A DNA stretch of 64,000 bases from Laetiporus sulphureus 93-53. Lineage: Eukaryota > Basidiomycota > Agaricomycetes > Polyporales > Laetiporaceae. Every line of letters begins with the position of its first letter. Within the stretch, counting starts at the first letter, position 1. Under the pieces are notes generated by a model, which saw nothing but the letters and a program-made list of their open reading frames with translations, was not told the origin of the DNA and searched no databases. Shown here piece after piece: positions 47,883 through 58,882 of the stretch. The DNA lies in contig NW_024468534.1 in the NCBI RefSeq assembly GCF_001632365.1, forward strand, positions 52,133 through 116,132. The letters run 5' to 3'. The position numbers and the translations under genes were made by a program.

Positions 47883-49440
47883 CGCGATGGGCAAGCTGAA
47901 AGGGTCACGAAGGAGGAGAAGGATGGTTTTGGACGTGGAACACTCTGTTATATAGCCTGGTTGAAGATGTCGCGTCGCGTGGACCAGCCCGCATCAACCT
48001 AGGATGGCATGGTGTTCTACGTAATCGTTGAGGCTTTCGCAAATTTCCGAGAATATGGACGCCCATGGATCCCACAGTGGGTTGACGGCAACGTCGACGG
48101 CTTGCTTGGCCTTTGCGCCTGGGGAGTGTTGTCGAATGACCGGAGGCCGCCGCAGACCGACATTTTCGAGTGCGAGTTCGCCGTCTTTGATGGCTTGGTG
48201 AGCTCGACTCTCGAACAGACCAAGTACTTACGATGTGACGAACTGTGCAGATCTTAAGTGCTTCTGTCGTCCTTTCTAACCCTGAGCTCATAGCCGGGCT
48301 CTCCTGTCTCAAGCGGCTGGGGCCCTAGGCACCCGGGAATGCACGCGCATGCAATGTGAGTACTTGAGTGATCGAACATGTTGCCCCACCCTGTCTTCTC
48401 CATTGCACGCGATTCACCATCGTGTAATCGCTTGCTGTCGGTTCAGCCTTGCTCCAGCCATGATTAATGATTAACCAGGAACTTCTCTTGCCAGAACACA
48501 ACACAATACATGTCAACGGTCACGATCTGCAGCACGAACTTGCAGCTCGATGAAGGTTCCCTGGCCAGCAGCTCGAGGAATCGGTTACTTTATTGACTAG
48601 CACTACCTGGACGTTCGTCGTGTGAGATGGCTGTTCTCGTCTGCAGATGGTTCTGGCGTTAAGGATGTGGTATGAATCCGGTGCGTCAGCGAACGCTTCC
48701 GTTCAACCGTTGGGTGGGATTGACGGGGCACAGCTCCTAGGTATTCGGGCGCCCAAACGGCCACGCGTTTCCCATACGCATCTGTGCTGCTGCTCTACTT
48801 AAAGAATCGCATCCAAGTACAGCTTCAGCGGCAATGACGGGCAGGCAATCTCCGGTGTGTGCGGTCTGATACCATTGATCTGATCATATTCTGACAAGAG
48901 GGTGAGTGGCAACGCACGGCGCCCTGAAGCTACTCCAGTCGTCCTCCCTCCTTCCTTCCGTCCCTTGGCAGTGCGCAGAGTTGCGATGTTTGTTGGGGCG
49001 CAGCACGTCTGTAATGCTATGCAGAACAGTGGTCGTTCCGTTCGCAGGTCCGTCGCGAACTTCGAAACGGTGCAGCAATGTCTGCAGAGCCTTCAAGACA
49101 TTAGGAAATTTCTAATCGAGTGCTGCGTATGGGAAATCAGATGAGCTTCCATTGATGTCTATCCATCCGCAAGGCAGGCCAAATCCTGAGTCTGCATGCT
49201 GTAATGTGCCTGAGCTGTATGGACGCACTTAAGGACGCACTTTCCATATCGGAGAAAATGATAATATCGCGCTGTGCATGCCACGTCTCGTGTTTTGTCC
49301 ATGTCTGCCGCTGTCAGGATACGCATGATCCTGGTCGTCGACTGCTAAATATATCGCTGGGCTGTGCATACTTATATCGCAAAAGCGGGCGTGGAAACTT
49401 ACACCTGTGACTATCCCCCACCATTATCTGCTCAAACGCT
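47883..49440. other. Intergenic stretch, no confident gene
   Basis: About 1.55 kb. An ATG-initiated 82-codon ORF on plus (48009-48257) is the only candidate. It has no recognisable domain and overlaps equally long frames on minus, so it is not called. The rest shows no splice structure or repeats. Confidence 0.4.
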
Positions 49441-50969
49441 ATGGAATCCATCGAACGGAAGCTGGAACGTCTCGGAGACAGGACGAAAAAAATGGAGAAT
49501 CAACTCACAATGGCTTGTACGAATCGTGAGTGGGCAAACTCCGTGTATGTGCTAACGATTTATGTGCTGCGCTGCGGCAGGTCAAGGGCAAGGGAAATGC
49601 TGATCGTACGGGCTCATCCAAGGTGAAACCAGTGGCGGTGAGAACTCTGCCGCAACTTCCGATCGAGGTGTGGGAGAACGTGGTCAACCATCCGTGGGAC
49701 GACCAGCGTGCTTTGAAACGATGCGGCCTCGTCTGCCGAGCATGGTACCCTCCCCGTCGCTTCCACTTGCACAGACGGATCACGATCTGGAGTGCCAAGG
49801 GTGTGAAGGCCTATGCGACGGTGCTGAAGCAGACACCCGAGCTGTCGAAGTGGGCACACGATATGACCATACGGGGCAATCGGCTAGTCGCCTGTGGGCA
49901 GACGAGACGATTCCTTCAATCTTCGCGGGAACGCTCCGGATATCCTTGTCCGACCAATCGGCTAGCTCGGCCAGATCTGTCAGCACTGTCGACGGCGGCG
50001 ATTTTGCTCGCTCCCAAGCTGCCCCGGCTGGAGCAACTCACAATATGGCAGCCATGGACGATGCACAGCCAGCTTCTCCGTCACTTGCCTCGAAGTCACA
50101 TTCCCATCGATCACTGTCTTTGGGCGCCTCGTCTGCGCACTGCCACGCCTCGTCGAGCTCATATGTTATTATCTGAAATTTACACATGACCACTTCCACC
50201 GCGATACTTTTGGTTTATATCGCAATCGCGTCAAGATCAGGTCCTTGTCAGTTACGGAAAACAGAACTGACTCTGAGAATCTCATCAACTTCCTTGCTCA
50301 TCCTTGCATCTCGAGTCGCTTGCAGATGCTTATCATCTTGTATGCTCCCGCTCAAGTTTTTGAGGCTGACTCACGATACAAATGGAAATTACAGCACTTG
50401 TTGGATACTGCATCTGGTTCACTCTCAGAACTGCGATTGAATCTCAAGCTTCATAGCTCAGGACGACAGACAAGTTCAGAGCTGTCTGCTGCAGGTGTGC
50501 ACTCCGATTCCATAGTGTAAGCATTTCTGCTAACCAGAGTCTCTCCAGATCCGGTGCTATCCTTCACTCACAACACCTCGCTGCAGAGTTTATGGCTAAC
50601 TGATATTGATATTTCCCAAGAGTCTGACCTGGACACCCATTGTGTCAAGTCTTACTTTCAATCAAGTCGGGCCAGCTTCAAGAAATTGTGATAGTGCTTG
50701 ACTGGTTTGCACGGGCAAGCGGAATCGATGAAATGAGGGAAGAAGTGAAGAACCTGCTGAAAAATTGCGAGTCTGCTCACCACAGAGAGACAGACAATTA
50801 TCTTTCATCCGATTCATTCACGATGCTGAGCAAGGTAGAATTTGCACTTACATCTTATAATCGCGAAGTGGAAGACCCCAATGCCGCCCTTACAGTGGCC
50901 GAGGAGCAGTGGAAACAGCAACTTGCACCTTTATTCCCACAACTAACCAGGCGAGGTGTCTTCCGGTGA
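49441..50969 (+). pseudogene. F-box protein gene with apparent frameshifts
   Basis: An N-terminal F-box is clear near 49640-49760 (LPQLPIEVWENVV, then ALKRCGLVCRAWYPP), followed by leucine-rich, repeat-like beta/alpha segments (LAPKLPRLEQLTIWQ; TFPSITVFGRLVCALPRL; LQSLWLTDIDISQ). F-box proteins recruit substrates to SCF ubiquitin ligases. The frame changes near 50070-50095 (between LEQLTIWQPWTMH and the TFPSITVFGRL block) and back near 50640-50665. The putative first exon (49441-49525) also fails to join in phase. One ordinary intron (about 50494-50547) does splice in frame. The two breaks offset each other, but neither can be explained by an intron of normal size. Either this is a recent pseudogene or the assembly has small errors. 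The frame closes at 50967-50969. Confidence 0.65.
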
Positions 50970-52731
50970 GTATCCCACATTTTGCGTCCAGACTCACGCA
51001 TTGATCTGTGTCGCGATATTGGAACTGCAGCGCCACATTGAGGGATTATCGGTACAAAGACAAAATTTGATCATTACGGCCATTGTATCTCCAGCAGGTG
51101 CTTCTCGAGTTTGTGATCTTCTCTTCACTCTGGCAACGTGGAAGGGCATGCTCAAGTAGGCTACCAAGGTTACTACCCTCGTCTCTCCCGCTCTTCGAAG
51201 TGTCGTACGGGCTCTTGGTACGCGGTCGCTTCCGTAATCCCTACTCCATATACATCGCGCACGACTACATAACATATCTGCAGATTCCATCAACTGGTTT
51301 CCTGCATACCGCCATTGCCATCGATCACTCAGACATATCTATTCTCCATCTCGTCTCCCCCTCTTCCGAACCGTATGTTCCGCCAGCAATCGCTCATTCC
51401 ACGATCGATACATTTCCCAGTCATACGCAGTTCAATACGCGCTATCTGTCAAAATCAGCCGACGAGCTCTTGGAAGCCGCCAGGTGGTCCTGATCGGAAT
51501 TCTTCAAGAGACATCTATCTGGGCATTTCATCGTCTTCACGGCGATGCCGGCGACACTTATTCTACGGGCTAGTTCGGAGAGTCGCAGGAGGGCCGCACG
51601 CTTCGATGGGTGCTCTGAGATGGACACAGCGGATTCATCGGATGCACTCCGCCTCGAGACTCCTGAAGGCCTGGTAATTTGTTTCGCGCCATGACGTCAA
51701 CAATCTCATAAACAATGTCAAAACTCTGCATCACACAACGAACCATGGCGACACGACAAGATCAGGATCCACAGCAATCTCACTCTAGCCAGCGGACGCT
51801 CAAAGGAGCCTTCACGCTCTCCTCCCCCATGATCCGCCGCTGTTAGATCAGCGCAGGATGACCTAGATCCTCGTCTGCCACGCATCGTCGAACTCGAACG
51901 GATCGTCCCCAATCAAGGTCTGTCACTGCGCATACCTGCCTCCCCGAGCAAAATCAGCGCAACTACAACAACATATCGAAGATGATTTTATTCTACTGAC
52001 GGGCATGTTACCAAGAGCCGTCGACAGAATGGGGCCCCTCAAATAGCGACTATTGAATAAGCTTCCTCAAGCGCACCTTCATGTACCACACATAACACCT
52101 CCCTCAGAAGCTCGAGAACGTCTTCCTACGAGAGCAGATTTCGCGCATAAAGACGCGGAACAGAGAACGACGAGACGCTGTGCAGCATGATAGATTCGGT
52201 AAGAGTTCTGCCGTCAGGTCGCCAAAACGGTATTGAGAATAGACGATAATCTCGATCAAAATATGAATCAGGACAAGTGTCGCCGACTGCGAGCACATCG
52301 TGGCACACTACCCTGTCGATGACAATTGCTCTCGGAGAGTGCACGGCACTGACGAACGACACTGACGAGCACATCTGATAGCTGAGCCTTGCTGGCATTC
52401 GACCCTCGCTAGGAAGGCCAGTGGCTCTAGCGGCCCCCCGCGCCACAATGGCGGTCCCTAAAGGCCGTGGCATAGGCATATTCTTTCTCAGACAGGACCT
52501 GCCAAACAAGACCGTCGAGGGACAGAGCTGTGCACGACACAGGATAGGATCACCGGGTGAAGGTGCTAGACAAGCGGCCTTCGAGATAGCATGGCCCACG
52601 AATGTGTTTGTCTCCGTTAGGTTGCCAAGGACAGTCAGCGAGGACGTATAAAAGGAGTGCATCCATACCTTGAGCTTTCAGTACCCCGTACCACCATCCC
52701 CTACCTTAAACATAACCTCGCAATTATCGCA
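50970..52731. other. Gene-poor stretch with degenerate fragments
   Basis: About 1.76 kb. Short open frames exist on both strands, but none starts at an ATG with a recognisable product or clean splicing. Some fragments (for example near 51000-51165 and 51740-51910) look like old F-box-family debris, but that is a weak impression. The last 100 bp are the likely promoter of the small membrane protein gene; a TATAAAAGG sits at about 52646-52654, roughly 80 bp before its ATG. Confidence 0.4.
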
Positions 52732-53294
52732 ATGGGACAGACATCCTCCGTGCTGCTCGTTCTTGTGATGTTCGGTCACCTATTTTCAACGTCTCTGGGG
52801 CAAACCAACGCCACAGAGGACGACGCCGCAATGCTCGCAGCGCCCGCACCGGATATCACATCCAGTGCTGACGGCTTGTCGTCCTTGAGCAACGCGGCTT
52901 ATGCGGTCTTTTACATCCTGGGTGAGTCCCAGCCGCCCACCCACGCGGGTCAACATGAACTGACCACTTCCGCACGCATTTAATAGTTATCGCGGTGATG
53001 CTGTTCGTCATAGGTTGTGTCGTGGCTTTGACAGCAGTGATACTGGGCTACTTTTGGCAAGAGTACCTCAAGCCGCATCTTCCCCTCTGGCCGCTCAAGC
53101 AGTGTTTCTACCGGTGTGGCGCAAGATTGGTGAAGGCCGCAGAAGATCGAGACATCGAGAGTGCGCCTCTGTGTGATGATGATGAGTTATCGGCCTCCAC
53201 CTGCATGGCGCGCCCGTCATACAGTCATCTGGCTCCTGGGAAGCCCTTCATAGTGGCGTCCAGGACAACGCAGATTAACTCGCAAAGGCATTGA
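52732..53294 (+). CDS. Small single-pass membrane protein, unknown
   Basis: I do not recognise this protein. The ATG at 52732 starts a signal peptide (MGQTSSVLLVLVMFGHL, cleavage likely after SLGQ). A short acidic, probably extracellular segment with an N-glycosylation site (NAT) follows. One intron (gtgagt...tag, about 52921-52986) falls inside a long transmembrane helix whose core is VIAVMLFVIGCVVALTAVIL. The cytoplasmic tail is about 75 residues, with a Cys-containing KQCFYRCGARL patch near the membrane and Ser/Thr-rich sequence after it. It ends at TGA 53292-53294. A TATAAAAGG box upstream suggests regulated expression. Type I topology is inferred. Confidence 0.7.
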
Positions 53295-53658
53295 TCCCCA
53301 AACGTTAGTCGACAGTAACAGCTAGTTGTTTTGTGAGCTTGCTTCCTAGCTTCGTGCCACAATATCTGCTTATGTCAATGAAGCTCGCCAGCCTTCCATG
53401 GATGCTACATAGGTTATTCTTGACTCTCCGACATTTACTTCCATCTTTTGTAGTGATTCCTCTGGCTTCTGATCGCCATTGTGCAGATGAAATCTGCCAA
53501 GGTGTTCCAGTATAACGTTGGCACGTATACATTAACCTAAATCCACAGGACCTAAGACAAGCGCAATCATAGCAGCGAGGCAACATTGGCTATGTATACA
53601 ACAATATAGAGCACACACCGGTGAATGTCCGAAACCATCTCCATTTATCTGATCATCG
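53295..53658. other. Intergenic stretch between convergent genes
   Basis: About 360 bp separate the stop of the small membrane protein (plus) from the stop of PUB copy 2 (minus). No gene, repeat or RNA was seen. Confidence 0.5.
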
Positions 53659-54719
53659 CTAATCGTCATCGTCATACGAACCATCGTATGGAGGTGGCAC
53701 GTCATGATCCAATCCACGCTCATCATATACGACTTGTCCGTCTAACGTCTGACCAACACTGCCCATCCTGGACGTTCGCCTTGTGCTCTGGCCTGAGTCG
53801 GGCTGGGACGACGGGGACGTCCTCTGCACTGACGCGATGGCCTCGCGAGCCTCACGTTCCCGTTGTTGCCGAAGAGCTTGAGACTTACGGTCGTCAAGAA
53901 ATTGTCTCTTAAGCTGTAAGCGAATCACTATGAGTGGGGCACTGCACCCGAAGCCAATGCGGGTACGCCACTGAAACAGGAGGCGTACCTTCTCCTTCGC
54001 CGCCGCTTCAGCCCCCTTCACCTCTCGCTTCGCTCGCTCTTCGCGCTCCTTCTTATCTATCTCACGTTCTAATGTCTCGTTGATGATAGCAAGAGCGATC
54101 TTCACATCGCTCATGTGCTGCTTATGGAAAACATAGAATGGCTGAAAGTTCTCAACCTGGAGAAAGCAGCTCAATAGTGTACCCAAGCCATTATTGGACG
54201 CATAGGGCTACGTACCTCTGGTCGGAATCCCATCTCCAGTTCCCCAGAATCAGCGTCTCACTGGATTGATATTACGCGTCGAGCTCACCTCAACAGCGTA
54301 TTCTAGCGTACCCTTAGGCTGAACCAGTAGTCTCTTAATCTTTGCGTTTGTCGGCTTGAACCGCTGATACTTCGCCTCGCCAGGATGCTCCAATATGTTC
54401 TCTGCAAGTGTCTTCAAGATCTACACCAGTGCCACAAAGCATGCTGTAAGTCAGCAACGCACTGCATGGACCACAATGAGCGCCGACCGACTTGCAGCGA
54501 CTCGAGCGCGAGCTCGCGCGCGTTCGGGCGCAGGATGCCTGGGTCGATTAATCGCCGGAACTCTTGTCGCCGCTCATGGTCAGCATCAAAGGCCGCTCCA
54601 TGCCCCGAAACGGAGGCGGCGGCTTCTGCTGCCAGTCGCTCTTGCTGAAGACGCCTCTCGACCGCGGCGGCGATATCGGCATGTGTAGGCTGCATGAATG
54701 TTGTCGGTTCAGTCTCCAT
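53659..54719 (-). CDS. PUB-domain protein, copy 2
   Basis: This is the paralogue of the gene at 46975-47882. The ATG (54719-54717) begins with METEPTTFMQPTH, followed by an Ala/Arg/Gln-rich helix. The PUB core runs KTLAENILEHPGEAKYQRF, PTNAKIKRLLVQPKGTLEYA, MGFRPE and VENFQPFYVF across the same intron positions as copy 1. A coiled-coil-like KKEREERAKREVKGAEAAAK segment follows, then LKRQFLDDRKSQALRQQR. The tail ends QTLDGQVVYDERG and a run of four aspartates at TAG 53661-53659. The C-terminal (T)LDG(R/Q)(I/V)V element is shared with copy 1. Binding to Cdc48/p97 is inferred from the domain. Confidence 0.82.
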
Positions 54720-57700
54720 TCTCCCGAACACTCAGAACGTGCGTTGCGTGCGTAAAAATGATAGATTTTGTGACCGTGATAGAGTCGGAACCGAGGAGAT
54801 AGTCAACGGGGAGGACAAGGTGAAAGACGCTGTCCCGCGCCACAGGGCACACGCACTAGGATGTTATTTCCAGTGGAAAACGAAAAGCGTTAAGTCTTAT
54901 CTTATTTGTTGCCAGATCAAATAACACTTATATAATAACATTTTACAGTTAAAGAGCGTCACAAAAAAACACATATGATATGAAGGCAATATATGTATGT
55001 ATAACTCTATGCATTCTCAAAAGTCATTGCTCACTTCAAACAATTTCTCGTCGCGCAAGGGGTGGAGGACAAAACGAAGATCCATTCAACAATTTTAGGA
55101 TAGATGTCGATAGGAATGTGGTACACTAGACGCGGGTATACAAGGTCAAGCGAGCGACAAGATATAGGAGTCATACAGTAACAACTGGCGGCGGAAACAT
55201 GCATTGGTAGAAGTTCAACAAGTCCAAGGTCCACGCAGAGACCACAGTCCACATAGCCACATAGGATAGATCACGTCATGATCGACCCAAGCATACAAAA
55301 GCTTCCAAAGCGCAGAACAGACGATTTGCGGCGGTCCGTTCGAAGCCGAGCATCTTGACGAAGAGGTCGCGAGGTCGGAGTCGTCGGTCGCTGTCAGGAG
55401 GAGTCTGTTGGCGGCGAGCTGGTAAACTCGCCGTGATCCGGCGGAAAGCGAGGCAGGCGCACACACGAGAGTGCAGCCGTGCGGATTGCCTTCGGGGGAT
55501 CAGTGTCGAGGCTGAAGAGGTGCAGTGTGAGTGTGGTGTGCGGAATGCGATGCTCGTAGCGGAATGTCTTGAGTAGCTGGTAGCTCTAAGGCATCCAAGG
55601 ATCAGCGATTCGCAACTTGCAAGTTCCGCCATCAATTAAAGAACGTACCAGTCTCTAGAATACTGGCTCCATGTGCCTTTCGCCGATAGGCTGTAGATAG
55701 CGATGTTTTTCGTGTAAGTTCACTGGGGCTCGCGCGGAGTATAGACCTAATGGAATACATGTGTCAGAGAACTGATGTCACCACCCTGCAGGAGCGCTGA
55801 CCATATAAGGCTGGATTTGTGGATTCGTATAGGTTGTTGATCGCACCGGGCGACCTGCAAAGAAGACACACTTGAGTATCTACCGAACACCGTATCGTGA
55901 CGGATAGCGCACCTCGACTGAGCAGAAGAAACCGTTGGGTAGACTGTTTTCCCGTCGACGGGAGGCACACTGATAGGCTGTTCTTGACGATAGCTCGTCG
56001 TTCGGGGTGAGGACAAGACAGGCACTGGGTTGTGGCACCGAAGAGAGGGTAGATTGTCGGCTGCGCCAGGCGATGCCTGTAAAGGGAAAACAAGTCAGTC
56101 TCTCACGTTGCAGAACATGCGTCAGAAATGCATACCGTGCAAGAATAGTATGTTGTTCTTCATAATGAGAGGGTAGTGATAAGAATGCGAGAAACGATAG
56201 AATTGGCACGTAAGGCGTGCCCATTCCGAGATGATGCCGGCAACGACAGGACAGGTACGTTAAGGATAGGGCAGACGCGTAATGTGCGCCAAGCCATCAA
56301 ATCACCAGTGAGAACAGGACGGGAAAGTGTGTTCCCAGAGAGGAAGCCGGTAAGGACAGGACAGGTACTTGTGGCGTACCCAAACCGAGACTTACGTGAG
56401 GAAATGAGTCAGCCAGCACAGAGTGTACCATGTAGATGATGCTCACCAGCCAAAGGGGGCATACATATGAGACATCGGCGACCAGAGACGGAACAAGAAG
56501 ACTCGTAGCGACAGGACAGGTACATAGGTCGTACCCAGACCGAGAAGAGACTGAGGGAATCAGAGGTGATATGTGGTGAGGATATGAAACGGAGACCAGA
56601 ATCAAGACGAAAGAAGAAACTTTTGTTGAACTTTTGTTTGTGACTTTATTTTCTTTTTATTGGATTTTTGAAAAACTTTTATGAGGATAGGAAAGATATG
56701 TTGCATGGATCCGAGACACTGAACCAAGAAAAGACAGGTAAGAGGGAATAGAGACGAGGCTAATGAGTTGAAGACAGGGCTGCCGAGATTGTCATATGCC
56801 GCATAGAGTCGACACAGAGACCAAGAGTACCGCAGATAGAGACGAGATATTGATGAAGAGAGACGCGGATAGACATAAGAGTATTCCACAGATAGGTCGA
56901 CCAATAGGATGCAGAAAGAAACCGAGTACGTCGCCAGCAGAATACTCACTGCCATCGAGGTGAGACCCAGCGGACGGAATAGTGGGGAAAAATGTGCGGA
57001 ATAAAGACAGAACGGATGAGTTCGTCTTGGAGCCTCCAAACTGCAAGCACATGCAAAGGTCAGATCCTACCAGCAGTAGAGCATGCGAGAACTCACAATA
57101 GTCGATGTCGATCCAGAGGAGGCGCCGGTCCGAGTCTGACGTGATTTTGCAGCTGGGTGGCCAGTCCAACCACGCAATCACATCAAACCATCCGGGCTGT
57201 GTCGGTAATCGGGGTGGCCTGCCTTCTTGAATGCTCTTGCAGTCGCACCCAGGACGGCGAGAACTTCGCGAAGACACCGATTACTTAGAGACCCGCAGAA
57301 CTTGAGAGGAGGATCTACTGTTGACGAAGAAAGAAAAGCAGAACGTAGCGAGAGCCCAGCACTACAAGTATCCTTGCTCTTGATGGTCGCCTAGAACAAA
57401 AGGCTCCATCGTCGATGCCCGATCTGACGATGGATAGTCTTCGTGGCGCCGAACATTAGGAATACTGAAAAGAAGCAATTCCAAGAACCAGGATCGCTTG
57501 CTGGACGGTTGTGTCAATGTGACAGAAATCTACGACCACTGCGTCAGAATAACTTTAATGTGATGCAAATGATTGAGACTTACTGAATACGGCATAATGG
57601 AAACCCGAAGACCACGTAAAAACAGGAGGAGTAGGTTGTACCAATGACGCATGGCGGGCATGTGGTGAGACGAAGACTACAGAGAGGCGGAGAATAGTTG

Positions 57701-58882
57701 CGTAGTTTGCAGCTCGAGATTTGACAACGAGCGCAGTTGACAGCTGCAGCGTGAACTCTGATGCTGTCGGACGCAACATGTTGATGACGTTCAGGATGGA
57801 GCGCCGTGAGGTTGCCTTTGGTAGTCTTGAGCTCGAAGTACCTGTAAAGGCGCATAGGTTGGGTGACGGTGAACAGCATAGAACAGAAAACTACGCACGG
57901 TGGATAGCTTGAAAAGCAAACCTATACACCGTTCTAAAACGAGAGACGCGAGGTGGGAAGCACGTCGGTAGCATCCACACTATATAGGAATAAACGGACG
58001 TGTCCGAGCGATGGGTCCGACTATCTTTTGCTTGAAGCTTTGAGCGACTTGCCGCGTATGGCATCTATCGCCGTTCTTGACAATCGACAACACGAAGTGA
58101 GGATCTTCGAGTTTTGACAAGAGATCGCGCGCGCGCGCAGGAGAGCCAGACCAAAGGCGATGAAGAGGGGCGACCAATAAACTAGAGAGATTATGTGGAA
58201 TGCTCATGCACAAGAGAGGAGGCCATCCAAGAGGAGAGAACGCAAGATCCTAGAGACAAATCGAGGGAGATATAAGATGACCGAGAATTAAAAAGGGTCC
58301 AAGGAACAAATCGAGAAGAGAACAAATCGAGCCAAGAGAGACGGAAGTCGAGAATACGGAAGGAAGTCAAGAGCCCAGTACAAATCCAGAGAACCCGAAT
58401 GGAGTAGGATGTCGAACATTCGCCGATAAAATGTGCAGAAGAACCATAGACGTAGACAGACCGAGTATAAGACAAATCGATAAGCCCAGAGAAGAACCAC
58501 GGAAGACAGAACCAGAAACCAAGAAGACGGAGAGTCGAGCTGAAGATCGCGCAGAAGTAATGTCGGTGGGATCCCGCGAGACATGCAGCAGAGGATAGAC
58601 GCATATATGAAGCCAAAGTATACCAGAGAATATAAGACGCCTCTTGCGGTTTAGACCCGAGAGGTTCTTGAAAAGCTTGAGGAAATCGAAAGACTTGATG
58701 TCATACTTGAAACGTGCCTCTTGAGGGCAACTTGAGAGACTCCGGCGACATCTGATGCACCCTGGGTCGAGCTTTCTTTAGCAGACGGGTGTACTTGTCA
58801 CCGCTCGCGGCGCCGGAATACAACCTAATCTGCACTCGCCCACGCGATGTGTCGGGATCCCAAGGCCTCAAGCCAGGAGCGC
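54720..58882. other. Gene-poor, decayed region with exon-like fragments
   Basis: About 4.2 kb without a confident gene. It starts with an AT-rich stretch (54890-55015). On minus there are fragments that could be exons of decayed F-box-like genes: HIPIDIYPKIVEWIFVLSST near 55130 resembles the start of an F-box. A pair of exons near 57180-56960 joins cleanly in phase over a gtgagt...cag intron (WIDIDYC to FGGSKTN). No complete model with start, consistent frame and domain could be assembled. Parts at 56.5-57.0 and 58.2-58.7 kb are strongly purine-rich on plus. Low-complexity CGCGCGCG lies near 58129. Confidence 0.45.
56190..56560. repeat. Short dispersed repeats with GACAGGACAGGTAC core
   Basis: The 14-mer GACAGGACAGGTAC occurs at 56245, 56355 and 56511. 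In the latter two copies it is followed by a GTACCCA(A/G)ACCGAGA block; a variant of that block (GTGCCCATTCCGAGA) occurs near 56217. On minus these encode a repeated LG(L/M)GT.(Y/Q)VPVLSL peptide. They look like partial duplications of one ancestral segment of roughly 110-156 bp. Confidence 0.6.

Noticed and set aside
48009..48257. ATG-initiated 82-codon ORF on plus, divergent from PUB copy 1
   Set aside because: No domain, no splice evidence, and overlapping minus-strand frames are equally long. It may just be GC-rich open sequence.
52126..52662. 178-codon open frame on minus before the small membrane protein gene
   Set aside because: It has no recognisable domain and overlaps the promoter of the plus-strand gene; treated as chance.
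56602..57039. Hydrophobic 145-codon frame on minus resembling a membrane protein
   Set aside because: The hydrophobicity follows from the pyrimidine-rich strand; no ATG-anchored, spliced model or conserved pattern was found.
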